In this document: one piece after another, positions 1 to 6,633 of the stretch | Layout: each line of letters begins with the position of its first letter | Numbering within the stretch: position 1 is the first letter of the stretch | Assembly: GCA_013297575.1 (NCBI GenBank) | Contig: JAAFHO010000227.1 | Span: 1-8,228 of the forward strand | Direction of reading: 5' to 3' | Length of the DNA: 8,228 bases | From: Chitinophagales bacterium | Lineage (GTDB): Bacteria; Bacteroidota; Bacteroidia; Chitinophagales; Saprospiraceae | Made by a program: the position numbers and the translations under genes | The notes under the pieces: generated by a model | The model's input: only the letters and a program-made list of their open reading frames with translations | What the model was told of the DNA's origin: nothing | Databases searched by the model: none

Positions 1-182
1 CCGCTCCTTTGCATCTTTGTTTTTTTACATTTTGACTTGAAGGGCAGGTCAATAACATAATTTAGATTGCCCTTCAATGTTTCATCAAAGAAGTTAGGGA
101 TTTTAAGCACGTTTTGACTCTGAAGTCCACTTACACTTGAAAAAATAAAAAAAATTGCTATGTTTAATGCCTTGTTTTTCAT
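1..182 (-). CDS. Partial gene for an exported protein of unknown function (5' end only)
   Basis: An open frame starts with ATG at 182-180 and stays open to the left edge, giving 60 codons of an incomplete gene. The N-terminus (MKNKALNIAIFFIFSSVSG, then LQSQ) is a typical signal peptide: Lys2 and Lys4, a hydrophobic core at about residues 5-16, and small residues before a likely cleavage near residue 21-23. There is no lipobox cysteine, so it should be a soluble periplasmic or secreted protein. The visible mature part begins NVLKIPNFFDETLKGNLNY and does not resemble a family I recognise. The start codon overlaps the stop of a 32-codon frame just upstream (ATGA), which supports this start and suggests coupled translation. 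No Shine-Dalgarno site is visible, as is usual in Bacteroidota. I am fairly sure it is a real gene because of the signal peptide; its function is unknown. Confidence 0.6.
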   Translation of the reverse strand, partial: MKNKALNIAIFFIFSSVSGLQSQNVLKIPNFFDETLKGNLNYVIDLPFKSKCKKTKMQRS

Positions 183-277
183 ATTTTTATTCGTTTAACT
201 GTTGTTAAGTCTGTCTTTCCGTTTTGCTTGACAGTTACAATTACGTTTTGGTCGGTTAGTATTGGAATGTATTTCAT
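179..277 (-). CDS. Possible small ORF, 32 aa, overlapping the next gene by ATGA
   Basis: ATG at 277-275 opens a frame that ends with TGA at 181-179, sharing the four bases ATGA with the start of the exported-protein gene downstream. The product begins MKYIPILTDQNVIVTVKQNG and ends KTDLTTVKRIKI. It has alternating hydrophobic and polar residues around a central NG, as in a beta hairpin, and it is basic overall with no signal peptide. The frame stays open upstream to a TAG at 304-302, without another ATG. It may be a coupled leader frame or the broken C-terminus of a larger gene. The span also contains a weak inverted repeat (TAACTGT and ACAGTTA), so an RNA structure is a third possibility. The evidence is the reading frame and the overlap only. 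Confidence 0.35.
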   Translation of the reverse strand: MKYIPILTDQNVIVTVKQNGKTDLTTVKRIKI

Positions 278-318
278 AAATAAGTTATTTTTTAGGAAGA
301 TCTAACGATCTATCTTTT

Positions 319-390
319 CTACAAATACCGTCTTAAACTTCTTTTTAGTTCGTTTTTTGATTGATCGAAACTTAGATATGATTCATTCAC
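319..390 (-). CDS. Doubtful 23-aa frame overlapping the lipoprotein stop (GTGA)
   Basis: A GTG at 390-388 overlaps the TGA stop of the lipoprotein gene (389-387) and opens 23 codons ending at TAG 321-319. The product begins VNESYLSFDQSKNELKRS and is hydrophilic and basic at its end. The same frame is open further upstream (NNPKYFDIGVNESYLSF) back to an A6 run near 429-424 on the plus strand, inside the lipoprotein gene. It could therefore also be the end of an alternative, longer lipoprotein reached by a one-base slip. It may equally be a chance opening in AT-rich DNA. I list it because it fills a gap and has the same stop/start overlap as the next small frame. Confidence 0.15.
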   Translation of the reverse strand: MNESYLSFDQSKNELKRSLRRYL

Positions 391-902
391 TCCAATATCG
401 AAATACTTAGGATTATTTTTTCAAAAAATGCTATTTCCTCATTTGTGAAAGGCTTATCCTCGGGAGGTCTGTTACTATATACTGAAACAGAATACGCTCC
501 TATCTGTCGAAGAACCGTAAAGTGTTGTGCTCCAAATAACTGATCAATGGATAGCATAGTGCTGTCTGAACTAAATTTCATACTAACATCTGGTATATCA
601 TTGTCTGCATAATAATGCCAAGATTTTTTAATTTCATCTTTGTCAATATCAAGGGAAAGTGAAAACCCATAATACCTACATGCTTCCGAAGGGATAAATG
701 AATCTATGCTTGTAACATCATATATTGTAGAATTACCAAACCCTTTTCTCTTATGCAAGACTACTTTATCATACCCATTAAATACAACTTTTACCTTAGT
801 ATTCAATTCGTTGGGTGCGAGCTGGAGCATTTTAATATTAGATGGCTGGCAAGCAGTCAATATTGATACTAGTATTAAAAAAATAAAAAGAGTATTTTTC
901 AT
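387..902 (-). CDS. Small lipoprotein of unknown function
   Basis: The frame encodes 171 residues. The N-terminus MKNTLFIFLILVSILTACQ is a clear lipoprotein signal: Lys2, a hydrophobic stretch at residues 5-15, and the lipobox LTAC with the acylated cysteine at position 18. The protein is expected to be anchored in the inner or outer membrane facing the periplasm. The mature part (about 153 residues) is mixed alpha/beta in character, with one further cysteine in SEACRYYGF. It has no transmembrane segment and no motif I can assign; the ending FTNEEIAFFEKIILSI looks like a natural C-terminal helix. Base composition is clearly more AT-rich than in hisS or trpE to the right. The next gene below also encodes an exported protein, so the two may form one small envelope-related unit. 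The start is well supported by the signal peptide. Confidence 0.75.
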   Translation of the reverse strand: MKNTLFIFLILVSILTACQPSNIKMLQLAPNELNTKVKVVFNGYDKVVLHKRKGFGNSTIYDVTSIDSFIPSEACRYYGFSLSLDIDKDEIKKSWHYYADNDIPDVSMKFSSDSTMLSIDQLFGAQHFTVLRQIGAYSVSVYSNRPPEDKPFTNEEIAFFEKIILSISILE

Positions 903-1124
903 AGTGTTAATTCCCTCGTTTTTTTATGATATCGATTTCACTCCAACTGCCCCTAACAATCAACACAGATCTAATAAGAGATCGTACTTTCATCAAATGA
1001 TGTTATAAGTTTGTCCATGAAAACACCATTGTGTCCTATAAATCTATAGACAAAACCTATCGATAATCGGGGAAATTGAAAGAAAAAACTATCTCGGTAT
1101 CATAAGTACTTGGGTAAACAACAT
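903..1124. other. AT-rich intergenic stretch with small palindromes
   Basis: No credible gene is seen between the lipoprotein start and the trmB stop. The stretch holds several short inverted repeats: GATCT-AATAAG-AGATC at 968-983, CATCA-AA-TGATG at 991-1002 and TATCGATA near 1059. The lipoprotein promoter should lie here, since the gene starts at 902, but I cannot find a clean TAnnTTTG box on the minus strand. Confidence 0.5.
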
Positions 1125-1137
1125 TTACAAAGCACTT
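1104..1137 (-). terminator. Candidate terminator hairpin over the trmB stop codon
   Basis: The stretch folds on itself: GTAAA and TTTAC close a CAACA loop (1114-1128), and outside it AAGT-A-CTT pairs with AAG-C-ACTT with one mismatch, giving about twelve pairs with two mismatches and one bulge. The trmB stop (TAA at 1127-1125) lies inside the stem. On the minus strand no U-run follows directly; a T6 run comes only about 17 bases later. It is therefore a terminator or mRNA 3'-end stabiliser candidate rather than a textbook intrinsic terminator. Confidence 0.4.
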
Positions 1138-1823
1138 ATTTTATACTGAACATATTTAATTTTACGCCCCTTAGCCAAGTGCATTTCCTCATAACGCGTT
1201 TTCATGGCCAATTCAGGATAAGCCAATGGCTCGGCATAAATATCGAAGTTTTCGTACAACAAAACACAGGCGGGATCTTCTGCAATGGTATCCAACGTAA
1301 ATTTGTAAAAATCGGGGTCATCGTGCTTGAGGTGTACCAAGCCACCCGGCCGGAGTACCCGACGGTAAATGTCGTGAAAATTATGGGAAGTTAATCGGCG
1401 TGTATATTTACTTTCGCGGGGAAAGGGGTCGCAAAATGTGATCCAAATTTCATCTATTTCATTAGCGGCAAAAAACACGTCCAAAATTTCAATACGCGTA
1501 CGCAAAAAAGCAACATTATGTAGCCCTGCATCCAATGCCTGTTTAGCACCTACCCACAGCCGGTTGCCTTTAATGTCCACCCCAATAAAATTCCGATCGG
1601 GGAACTTTTCGGCCAATCCAACGGCATATTCTCCTGCTCCGCAAGCCAATTCCACGGTAATTGGGTTATTATTTTTGAAATGTACTTCATTCCAGCGTCC
1701 TTTCAAGTCTATGGGTTGAAGCCCAATTCCAACCAATTGTGGCTGCTGAATATCGTAACATTCATATACGTTAGGGAAAGACAGTACATCTGCAAATTTT
1801 TTTAGTTTGTTCTTACGGCTCAT
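1125..1823 (-). CDS. trmB: tRNA (guanine-N7-)-methyltransferase TrmB
   Basis: This 232-residue Rossmann-fold methyltransferase is assigned to making m7G at position 46 of tRNA variable loops using S-adenosylmethionine. The SAM-binding motif I is VELACGAGEY (57-66), with the acidic residue of motif II in FIGVDIKGNR (79-88). The family signature region is DEIWITFCDPFPR (124-136), followed by RRLTS (142-146) and LVHLKHDD (162-169). The C-terminal KTRYEEMHLAKGRKIKYV (208-225) matches the usual end of Bacteroidota TrmB. Length is normal for the family. Several usually constant positions differ: motif I would commonly read GCGKGEY, the signature FPDP, and the later motif KTD. The ATG at 1823 begins a Lys-rich N-terminus, and hisS ends 45 bases upstream on the same strand, so the two are probably cotranscribed. 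Family assignment is strong; retained activity is inferred. Confidence 0.9.
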   Translation of the reverse strand: MSRKNKLKKFADVLSFPNVYECYDIQQPQLVGIGLQPIDLKGRWNEVHFKNNNPITVELACGAGEYAVGLAEKFPDRNFIGVDIKGNRLWVGAKQALDAGLHNVAFLRTRIEILDVFFAANEIDEIWITFCDPFPRESKYTRRLTSHNFHDIYRRVLRPGGLVHLKHDDPDFYKFTLDTIAEDPACVLLYENFDIYAEPLAYPELAMKTRYEEMHLAKGRKIKYVQYKISAL

Positions 1824-1868
1824 TATTTTGTGCTATAATAATTCATCTGTCAACTTATTTTATATTTC

Positions 1869-3224
1869 TTAAGCCTTTACAAAAGCCTTTACCAGATCCA
1901 AAGCCATCGTTTCCTGTACTTTTTGCTCTACTTCCGATTGTACTTTTATGGTCAGCGTCCCGTCTTGCATTTCTGTTTCGCCCGCCAATGCAACAAATGG
2001 AATATTGCGTTTTGAGGCATATTCAAATTGCTTTTTCAACTTACCGGCCTCGGGATATACTTCCACAGAAAGACCCTGTTTGCGGAGTTTTGTAGCGCAT
2101 TCAAAGGCATATTGCTGCGTAGCGGCATCAAAAGAGGCGATCAGTAGATCAACGGAGGTTAGTAATGATGTTGGGAAAAGATCCAATTGCGCCATGACAT
2201 CGTAAATGCGATCGGCGCCAAAAGAAACCCCTACTCCTGATAATCCTGGCACGCCAAATACGCCCGTCAAATCAGCATAGCGGCCACCGCCACCAATACT
2301 GCCCATAATTGCGCCTTTCGCGGCTACTTCAAAAATACAACCCGTGTAGTACGACAGGCCACGTGCCAAGGTCACTTCAAATTGGAGTTCGTTGGCCAAT
2401 GGCGTATTTGCTAAAAAACGATAAACGGTATCTAATTCATCCAAACCGAGCGTTCCCGTTGGGCTATTGGCCAACAAAGGGCGTAAATCGGCGATGGATT
2501 TGGCGGCGAGTGTTTTTTCAATTTTGGTAATGGCGTCGTCGGAAATACCTCGTTCGGTCAATTCTTTGCGCACGCCTTCAATACCAATTTTATCCAATTT
2601 ATCAATGGCCACGGTCATGTCCATAAATTGGTCGGGAATCCCTGCTGCTTCGGCCATACCAAACAGCACTTTTCGGTTATTGATCTTAATGGTTACGGGG
2701 ACATTCATCCGAGCAAATGCCTCGTCGTAAATTTGCACCAATTCGGCCTCAAACAATAGGCTATCGGAACCAATAACATCAGCGTCGCATTGGAAAAACT
2801 CGCGATAACGCCCCCTTTGCGGGTTGTCGGCGCGCCACACAGGTTGGATTTGGTAACGTTTGAACGGGAAAGTCAACTGACCTCTATTCATCACTACATA
2901 GCGGGCAAAAGGCACGGTTAAGTCGTACTTTAAGCCGCGATCTGCGATGGCCGATTGCACTTTTGCGGAGTTTTTGGCGTTCAAATCTTCGGCATCGACT
3001 TTTTCGAGAAAGTCGCCATTGTTGAGGATTTTGAACAATAATTTGTCCCCTTCTTCGCCGTATTTGCCGGTCAAAGTAGAGAGGTTTTCCATGGCTGGGG
3101 TTTCTAATGGCTGAAAACCAAATTGTATAAATACTGATTTAATCGTATCAAAAATAAAGGTGCGTTTCCGCACTTCTTCCGGCCCAAAATCTCTTGTTCC
3201 TCGCGGAATCCCTGGTTTTTGCAT
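1869..3224 (-). CDS. hisS: Histidyl-tRNA synthetase
   Basis: This 451-residue class II aminoacyl-tRNA synthetase charges tRNA-His with histidine in the cytoplasm. It starts with the family hallmark PGIPRGTRDFGPEE (4-17). Motif 1 lies around GFQPLETPAMENL (36-48), the ATP- and substrate-contacting motif 2 at RADNPQRGRYREFFQCD (131-147), the histidine-specific motif LARGLSYYTG (286-295, with Arg288 the likely catalytic arginine), the glycine-rich loop GSIGGGGRYADL (308-319), and motif 3 at GVGVSFGADRIYDVM (330-344). An anticodon-binding domain follows from about 355 to the end. An insertion at about residues 72-95 precedes the TVPFARYV segment. All catalytic motifs look intact and the length is normal. 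It lies 52 bases below the SprB-repeat gene and 45 bases above trmB. A 9-bp inverted repeat just ahead of its start may terminate upstream transcription or regulate it. Confidence 0.97.
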   Translation of the reverse strand: MQKPGIPRGTRDFGPEEVRKRTFIFDTIKSVFIQFGFQPLETPAMENLSTLTGKYGEEGDKLLFKILNNGDFLEKVDAEDLNAKNSAKVQSAIADRGLKYDLTVPFARYVVMNRGQLTFPFKRYQIQPVWRADNPQRGRYREFFQCDADVIGSDSLLFEAELVQIYDEAFARMNVPVTIKINNRKVLFGMAEAAGIPDQFMDMTVAIDKLDKIGIEGVRKELTERGISDDAITKIEKTLAAKSIADLRPLLANSPTGTLGLDELDTVYRFLANTPLANELQFEVTLARGLSYYTGCIFEVAAKGAIMGSIGGGGRYADLTGVFGVPGLSGVGVSFGADRIYDVMAQLDLFPTSLLTSVDLLIASFDAATQQYAFECATKLRKQGLSVEVYPEAGKLKKQFEYASKRNIPFVALAGETEMQDGTLTIKVQSEVEQKVQETMALDLVKAFVKA

Positions 3225-3240
3225 ATTAATTTTTATTATT

Positions 3241-3270
3241 TACACCATTTGTATAGATTTTAATGGTGTA
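3241..3270 (-). terminator. 9-bp inverted repeat between the surface-protein gene and hisS
   Basis: TACACCATT (3241-3249) and AATGGTGTA (3262-3270) are perfect complements separated by 12 bases. The repeat starts 6 bases after the stop of the SprB-repeat gene and ends 16 bases before the hisS start. On the minus strand the hairpin is followed by an A-rich stretch (AATAATAAAAATTAAT), not by a U-run. A weak terminator, an RNA-processing site or an operator for hisS are all possible; the sequence does not decide. Confidence 0.45.
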
Positions 3271-3276
3271 TTGATC

Positions 3277-6039
3277 TTATCTAATTACTGTAATATCGCC
3301 ACTGTATTCTTGTTCTACGCCGTCGATAAACTGCACTGAAGCATACCAAACATAAACGCCTGTATCTGCATTTTTGCCATTAATGGTGCCATCCCAACCT
3401 TCGTTTGGCGCATTGAACGGGATATTTTTCCCTTCAAAAACCAATGCTCCCCAACGGTCATATACCCTGAATACTTTCATTGCAGTGGCTGCTGGCCCTG
3501 AAAAGCCCGTAAAGAAATTATTCGGAAATACGCCTGTACTTGGATCAAAGATATTTGGGAAATAAATGGGCCGCTGTTTATTCACGGTGAGGCGAATCGT
3601 TGCGGTGTCCATACAACCATCGGCATCTGTTATTTTGGCCAAATACAACTGTGAACCTATGGCAGTAATCAATGGCTCTGGACAATCGGTACAACTTAAT
3701 CCTTCAGAAGGTGTCCACGCAAAAGAAACGGGACGACCTGCTGGTCCAGTGGCGGTAACCGTTTGAACGGTATAACCCAAGTCGATGGTCACGTCGGTGG
3801 GCGACAAGAATAAAGTGACTGCCAATGGCTCGGTTATTTTTGCAAAAACAGAGTCGATACAGCCCGATTGATCGCGCACTTTAGCCCAATAATTACCGGC
3901 ATACAACCCTGTCAAAACATTGCTGGGTTGATAAATGTTCCCAACAGCCGTATATTCATAGTTGGGTCGCCCGCCGGAAGCACTTACTTCGATCTCTCCC
4001 GTGGGTAATCCGGCACAAAGCAAGTCCTTGGTACGCACCAATTGAATATCGAGTTCGGGTGGTTCTACAATACTTACCCCGCCTACAATCGTACAATCAT
4101 TGCCATCGCTGGCTGTAACGGTATAAACACCGGGTGCGAGGTTTATGGCCTCTTTATCAATCTGGTTATCAGACCATAAATAGGTAAAATTGCCAACGCC
4201 ACCACCGGGGTTTGCAATACCAATACCATCGTTCAATTTGTAGCACGTTACATCAATAGTATCCATATCCAATGTAACAGGCGGATTATCTGTAACGGTC
4301 ACCATAAAAGTACCCTTGCACAATTCAGCATCTATACCTAATACGGTGTAAACACCTGCCGAAAAGCCGTTTTTTGTATTATTTACCTCAAATCCTGAAC
4401 CCCAATTGAACTGGTATGGGGCTTGGCCATTGGTTACATTGAGCGTTATTTGTCCGTTAGCGTCGCCGGTACATAATGGTTTTTGTATATCTGGTGCTAC
4501 GGTGAGTTCAAGTTCCTTTACATTGATATCCAGTTCTGTTGTACAATTATTGCTGTCGCTTATCACAAGGTTATACACGCCGATGGTTAATCCAGTGAGT
4601 GTATTATCGGTGGTAAATGGCCCATTATTCCAACTGAATTTATAGGGCGGCGTACCCGATTTTATATTATTGATCGTAATGGCACCATTGCTACCACCAT
4701 TACAATCGGGAGCAGCAATCAAAGTATCCACGGTTACATCAGGGAATACGTTGACGTATTGGACATGGGTTACTTTACAACCCAAATTGGTAGTTACCGT
4801 AAGTACCACTGGCTGGAATCCAGATTTTTCAAATTTAACAAAATGTGGCCCTTTCCCAACAGCAATAAGGGGCGTTGCTTCCGCTCCGAAACTCCACTGC
4901 CATTTGGTAATACTGCCCAAGTTAAAAGTAGATTGATCCACTACTTGTACAGTTTCTCCTAGGCAAATGGCATTAGGAATAGTGGTAAACATAGCATCAG
5001 GGCCTTGAAACTCCCCTGTTCCTCCAAATTCTACGCCAAAACCATTACCCGACAAACTAAAATTATTGACACATAGTGCATACGTTTTACCGACCTCCAT
5101 TTGTAGCGGTGCCAGCCAAGCATCGTCGCCAGCATTGGAGCAACCTGCATCCTCGGAGGTGTCAGGATCGCCAGTGCGTAAGCCAGTTGGGCCGAGGCAT
5201 GGAGCAGAATTTACGCCGCTGGATTCACCAGAGGCCATACAGCGGACAATTTGTCTGCCAGCACAATTGATCGTACCGCTGGATACACCATTGGGTAATT
5301 CGTATATTACAAAATCGAGGTCATCGGGGCCGTTATTGGGTGTTAATGTGAACGTAAGCGGTCCAGCAACGGAGCAAGTCCATACAAACCAAGTAGAATT
5401 GGATTCGTTATTGACGGAAGAAGAACCATTAGAGAAACAGTCGGCACCGTCCAACTCCGAGTTGTCGTTCCCTGCTCCGGTTACGTTTTGTACTACAAAA
5501 GGCGATTTGTCGCATAAAATAGAGGCTTGCGGGCAGTCACTCTTAGGGTCAACTGGTGGGTTGTAATTATTGAGGCAGAGTTGGAAAGAACCCACTTGGC
5601 CTCCACCGCCTTGTACGCGTATAAGATAGGTGGAGCCTACAAAAAGGCCACCTTGGTACAGTTCGGCGATATTGGAACCAGGCGTGCTACTGGCGCATTC
5701 GATTGTTTCCAGAAGCCCTCCACAATTGCCAAAATGGAGTGAAACTTCGGGGTCTTTCAAAGTACCGCCTGCGCCATTTTGGGTAGCACCGCGGATGGTA
5801 ATATTTACATCGGTAGAGAGTGCTGTAAATGAAAACCATACGTCGTTTTCCGTGGGGCAACCAACGGGGTTAAAATTGGTGGGTGTGGCACCCACATTGG
5901 TAAAAGCACCGGATTCGGTACAAAAAGCCGTTACATCAGTAATGACAATCGGGTTGTCGCACTCGTTGTTGGACGGTTGCGCATAGGCTGTAACTACCAT
6001 TAAAAGGGTAGTGTAACATGTAAATAGTAGTTTCCTCAT
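3277..6039 (-). CDS. Type IX-secreted surface protein with SprB repeats and CHU_C-type sorting domain
   Basis: This frame encodes 920 residues from the ATG at 6039, which opens the signal peptide MRKLLFTCYTTLLMVVTAYA. A GTG at 6066 would add nine residues ahead of it and is less likely. After cleavage near residue 20 come two beta-rich N-terminal modules: about 25-160 (ENDVWFSFTA, GSTYLIRVQGGGG) and about 168-340 (DCPQASILCDKSPFVV, NSTWFVWTCS, DDLDFVIYELPNG). A PKD-like domain follows (about 345-435, KWQWSFG). Four SprB-type repeats lie at about 440-512, 513-583, 586-660 and 661-738, each with a GGxPxYxxxW-like core and a GxYxxxxxDxxxC ending. An Ig/PKD-like domain (739-822) precedes the C-terminal sorting domain (823-920), with VFRVYDRWGALVFEG, GWDGTINGK and TGVYVWYA. 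By family knowledge such proteins cross the outer membrane through the type IX system and become surface-attached or released. The ligand is unknown. It probably serves adhesion, gliding or matrix functions. Confidence 0.9.
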   Translation of the reverse strand: MRKLLFTCYTTLLMVVTAYAQPSNNECDNPIVITDVTAFCTESGAFTNVGATPTNFNPVGCPTENDVWFSFTALSTDVNITIRGATQNGAGGTLKDPEVSLHFGNCGGLLETIECASSTPGSNIAELYQGGLFVGSTYLIRVQGGGGQVGSFQLCLNNYNPPVDPKSDCPQASILCDKSPFVVQNVTGAGNDNSELDGADCFSNGSSSVNNESNSTWFVWTCSVAGPLTFTLTPNNGPDDLDFVIYELPNGVSSGTINCAGRQIVRCMASGESSGVNSAPCLGPTGLRTGDPDTSEDAGCSNAGDDAWLAPLQMEVGKTYALCVNNFSLSGNGFGVEFGGTGEFQGPDAMFTTIPNAICLGETVQVVDQSTFNLGSITKWQWSFGAEATPLIAVGKGPHFVKFEKSGFQPVVLTVTTNLGCKVTHVQYVNVFPDVTVDTLIAAPDCNGGSNGAITINNIKSGTPPYKFSWNNGPFTTDNTLTGLTIGVYNLVISDSNNCTTELDINVKELELTVAPDIQKPLCTGDANGQITLNVTNGQAPYQFNWGSGFEVNNTKNGFSAGVYTVLGIDAELCKGTFMVTVTDNPPVTLDMDTIDVTCYKLNDGIGIANPGGGVGNFTYLWSDNQIDKEAINLAPGVYTVTASDGNDCTIVGGVSIVEPPELDIQLVRTKDLLCAGLPTGEIEVSASGGRPNYEYTAVGNIYQPSNVLTGLYAGNYWAKVRDQSGCIDSVFAKITEPLAVTLFLSPTDVTIDLGYTVQTVTATGPAGRPVSFAWTPSEGLSCTDCPEPLITAIGSQLYLAKITDADGCMDTATIRLTVNKQRPIYFPNIFDPSTGVFPNNFFTGFSGPAATAMKVFRVYDRWGALVFEGKNIPFNAPNEGWDGTINGKNADTGVYVWYASVQFIDGVEQEYSGDITVIR

Positions 6040-6081
6040 GGTGTGTTTTTGTACACTAAAAAGCACAATTGAAGTATAAGA

Positions 6082-6093
6082 CGCAAAATTGCG
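6082..6093 (-). promoter_or_regulatory. Candidate promoter -7 box and palindrome for the surface-protein gene
   Basis: On the minus strand 6091-6084 reads CAATTTTG, one mismatch from the Bacteroidota -7 box TAnnTTTG. It is followed by C as in the two other boxes of this window. Start of transcription would be near 6077, leaving a leader of about 38 bases before the ATG at 6039. The box sits inside a short palindrome (CGCAA-AA-TTGCG, 6082-6093). No clear -33 TTG element is seen, and read-through from rnpB is an alternative source of transcription. Confidence 0.3.
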
Positions 6094-6130
6094 CGGATAT
6101 GTTGGATAAGGAATGAGATTTATAAAAAAA

Positions 6131-6523
6131 TTGCAGACCTGTAAGCCGGATTCTGTACACTAACCGAGGTTAATGCCCTTGTCATTTATCTGGACCACAG
6201 CATCACTACTGGGTTCTGTTCTGCCTACCCCCCTTGCAGCACCCGCGAGCCGCAGGTGGGAGTCTTTCGACTCCGCAAGGTGTACATGGCATTTCAATCC
6301 GCGAGGTTTATCCATATCTTTAGTTACCTAAAAATACCGTGCGCTCTTACCGCACATTTTCACCCTTACCCCACCGAAGTAGGGCGGTTATTTTCTGTGA
6401 CACTCGCTGTACTCCGCCGAAGCGAAGCCCCACCCGTTAGGTGGCGCGGCGCTCTATATTGTCCGGACTTTCCTCCCGTACCACACAGAAGTGCGGCTAA
6501 AGGCGACAAAGTGGTCTGCAATT
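6131..6523 (-). ncRNA. rnpB: RNase P RNA, bacterial type A
   Basis: This is the catalytic RNA of ribonuclease P, which removes 5' leaders from pre-tRNAs together with RnpA. On the minus strand the 5' universal region reads GGAGGAAAGTCCGGAC (6477-6462) and the 3' universal P4 strand reads ACAGAATCCGGCTTAC (6156-6141). The P11/P12 core GGTAAGGGTGAAAATGTGCG and GGTAAGAGCGCAC lies between them. The ends pair perfectly as P1: TTGCAGACC (6521-6513) with GGTCTGCAA (6139-6131). P2 pairs CTTTGTC with GACAAGG, and P3 is CCGCAC-TTCT-GTGTGG. Length of about 390 bases fits the class. P15 (CCTTGC/GCAAGG) encloses two tight hairpins. A T7 run follows the 3' end directly. The promoter box is at 6537-6530, which puts the start near 6523. 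Exact ends are inferred from P1. Plus-strand reading frames over this region are not genes. Confidence 0.96.
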
Positions 6524-6529
6524 CGGGCG

Positions 6530-6537
6530 CAAAGTTA
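6530..6537 (-). promoter_or_regulatory. -7 promoter box of rnpB
   Basis: On the minus strand this reads TAACTTTG, a perfect match to the Bacteroidota primary-sigma -7 consensus TAnnTTTG. It ends 8 bases before the first base of the P1 helix, so a start near 6523-6524 would give the expected RNA 5' end. No TTG -33 element is obvious at the usual distance upstream. Confidence 0.65.
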
Positions 6538-6633
6538 ATGGGAAGTTTGGGATTTTTATGGGTAAATTCTGGTATAGTGTATTGTTTTGAAATAAAAAAT
6601 AAAAATTATTTCCGTCATTCCAAATCATTCTAT

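Noticed and set aside
193..262. Integron attC-like site (GTTTAAC and GTTAG-like ends)
   Set aside because: One end fits the GTTRRRY core on the minus strand, but the inner L and R boxes do not pair with each other, so it does not fold as an attC site.
1832..1857. TTGACA followed by TATAGC ahead of trmB, like an E. coli promoter
   Set aside because: The Bacteroidota primary sigma factor does not use this consensus, and the 45-base gap to hisS fits cotranscription.
3700..4700. SprB repeats as DNA-level tandem repeats
   Set aside because: The four repeats are similar in protein pattern only; the nucleotide sequences have diverged and show no exact tandem unit.
5066..5566. 166-codon plus-strand frame
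   Set aside because: It is antisense to the second N-terminal module of the SprB-repeat protein, whose minus-strand translation has clear domains.
6040..6066. GTG start at 6066 for the SprB-repeat protein
   Set aside because: It would put nine residues ahead of a well-formed signal peptide that begins with ATG at 6039.
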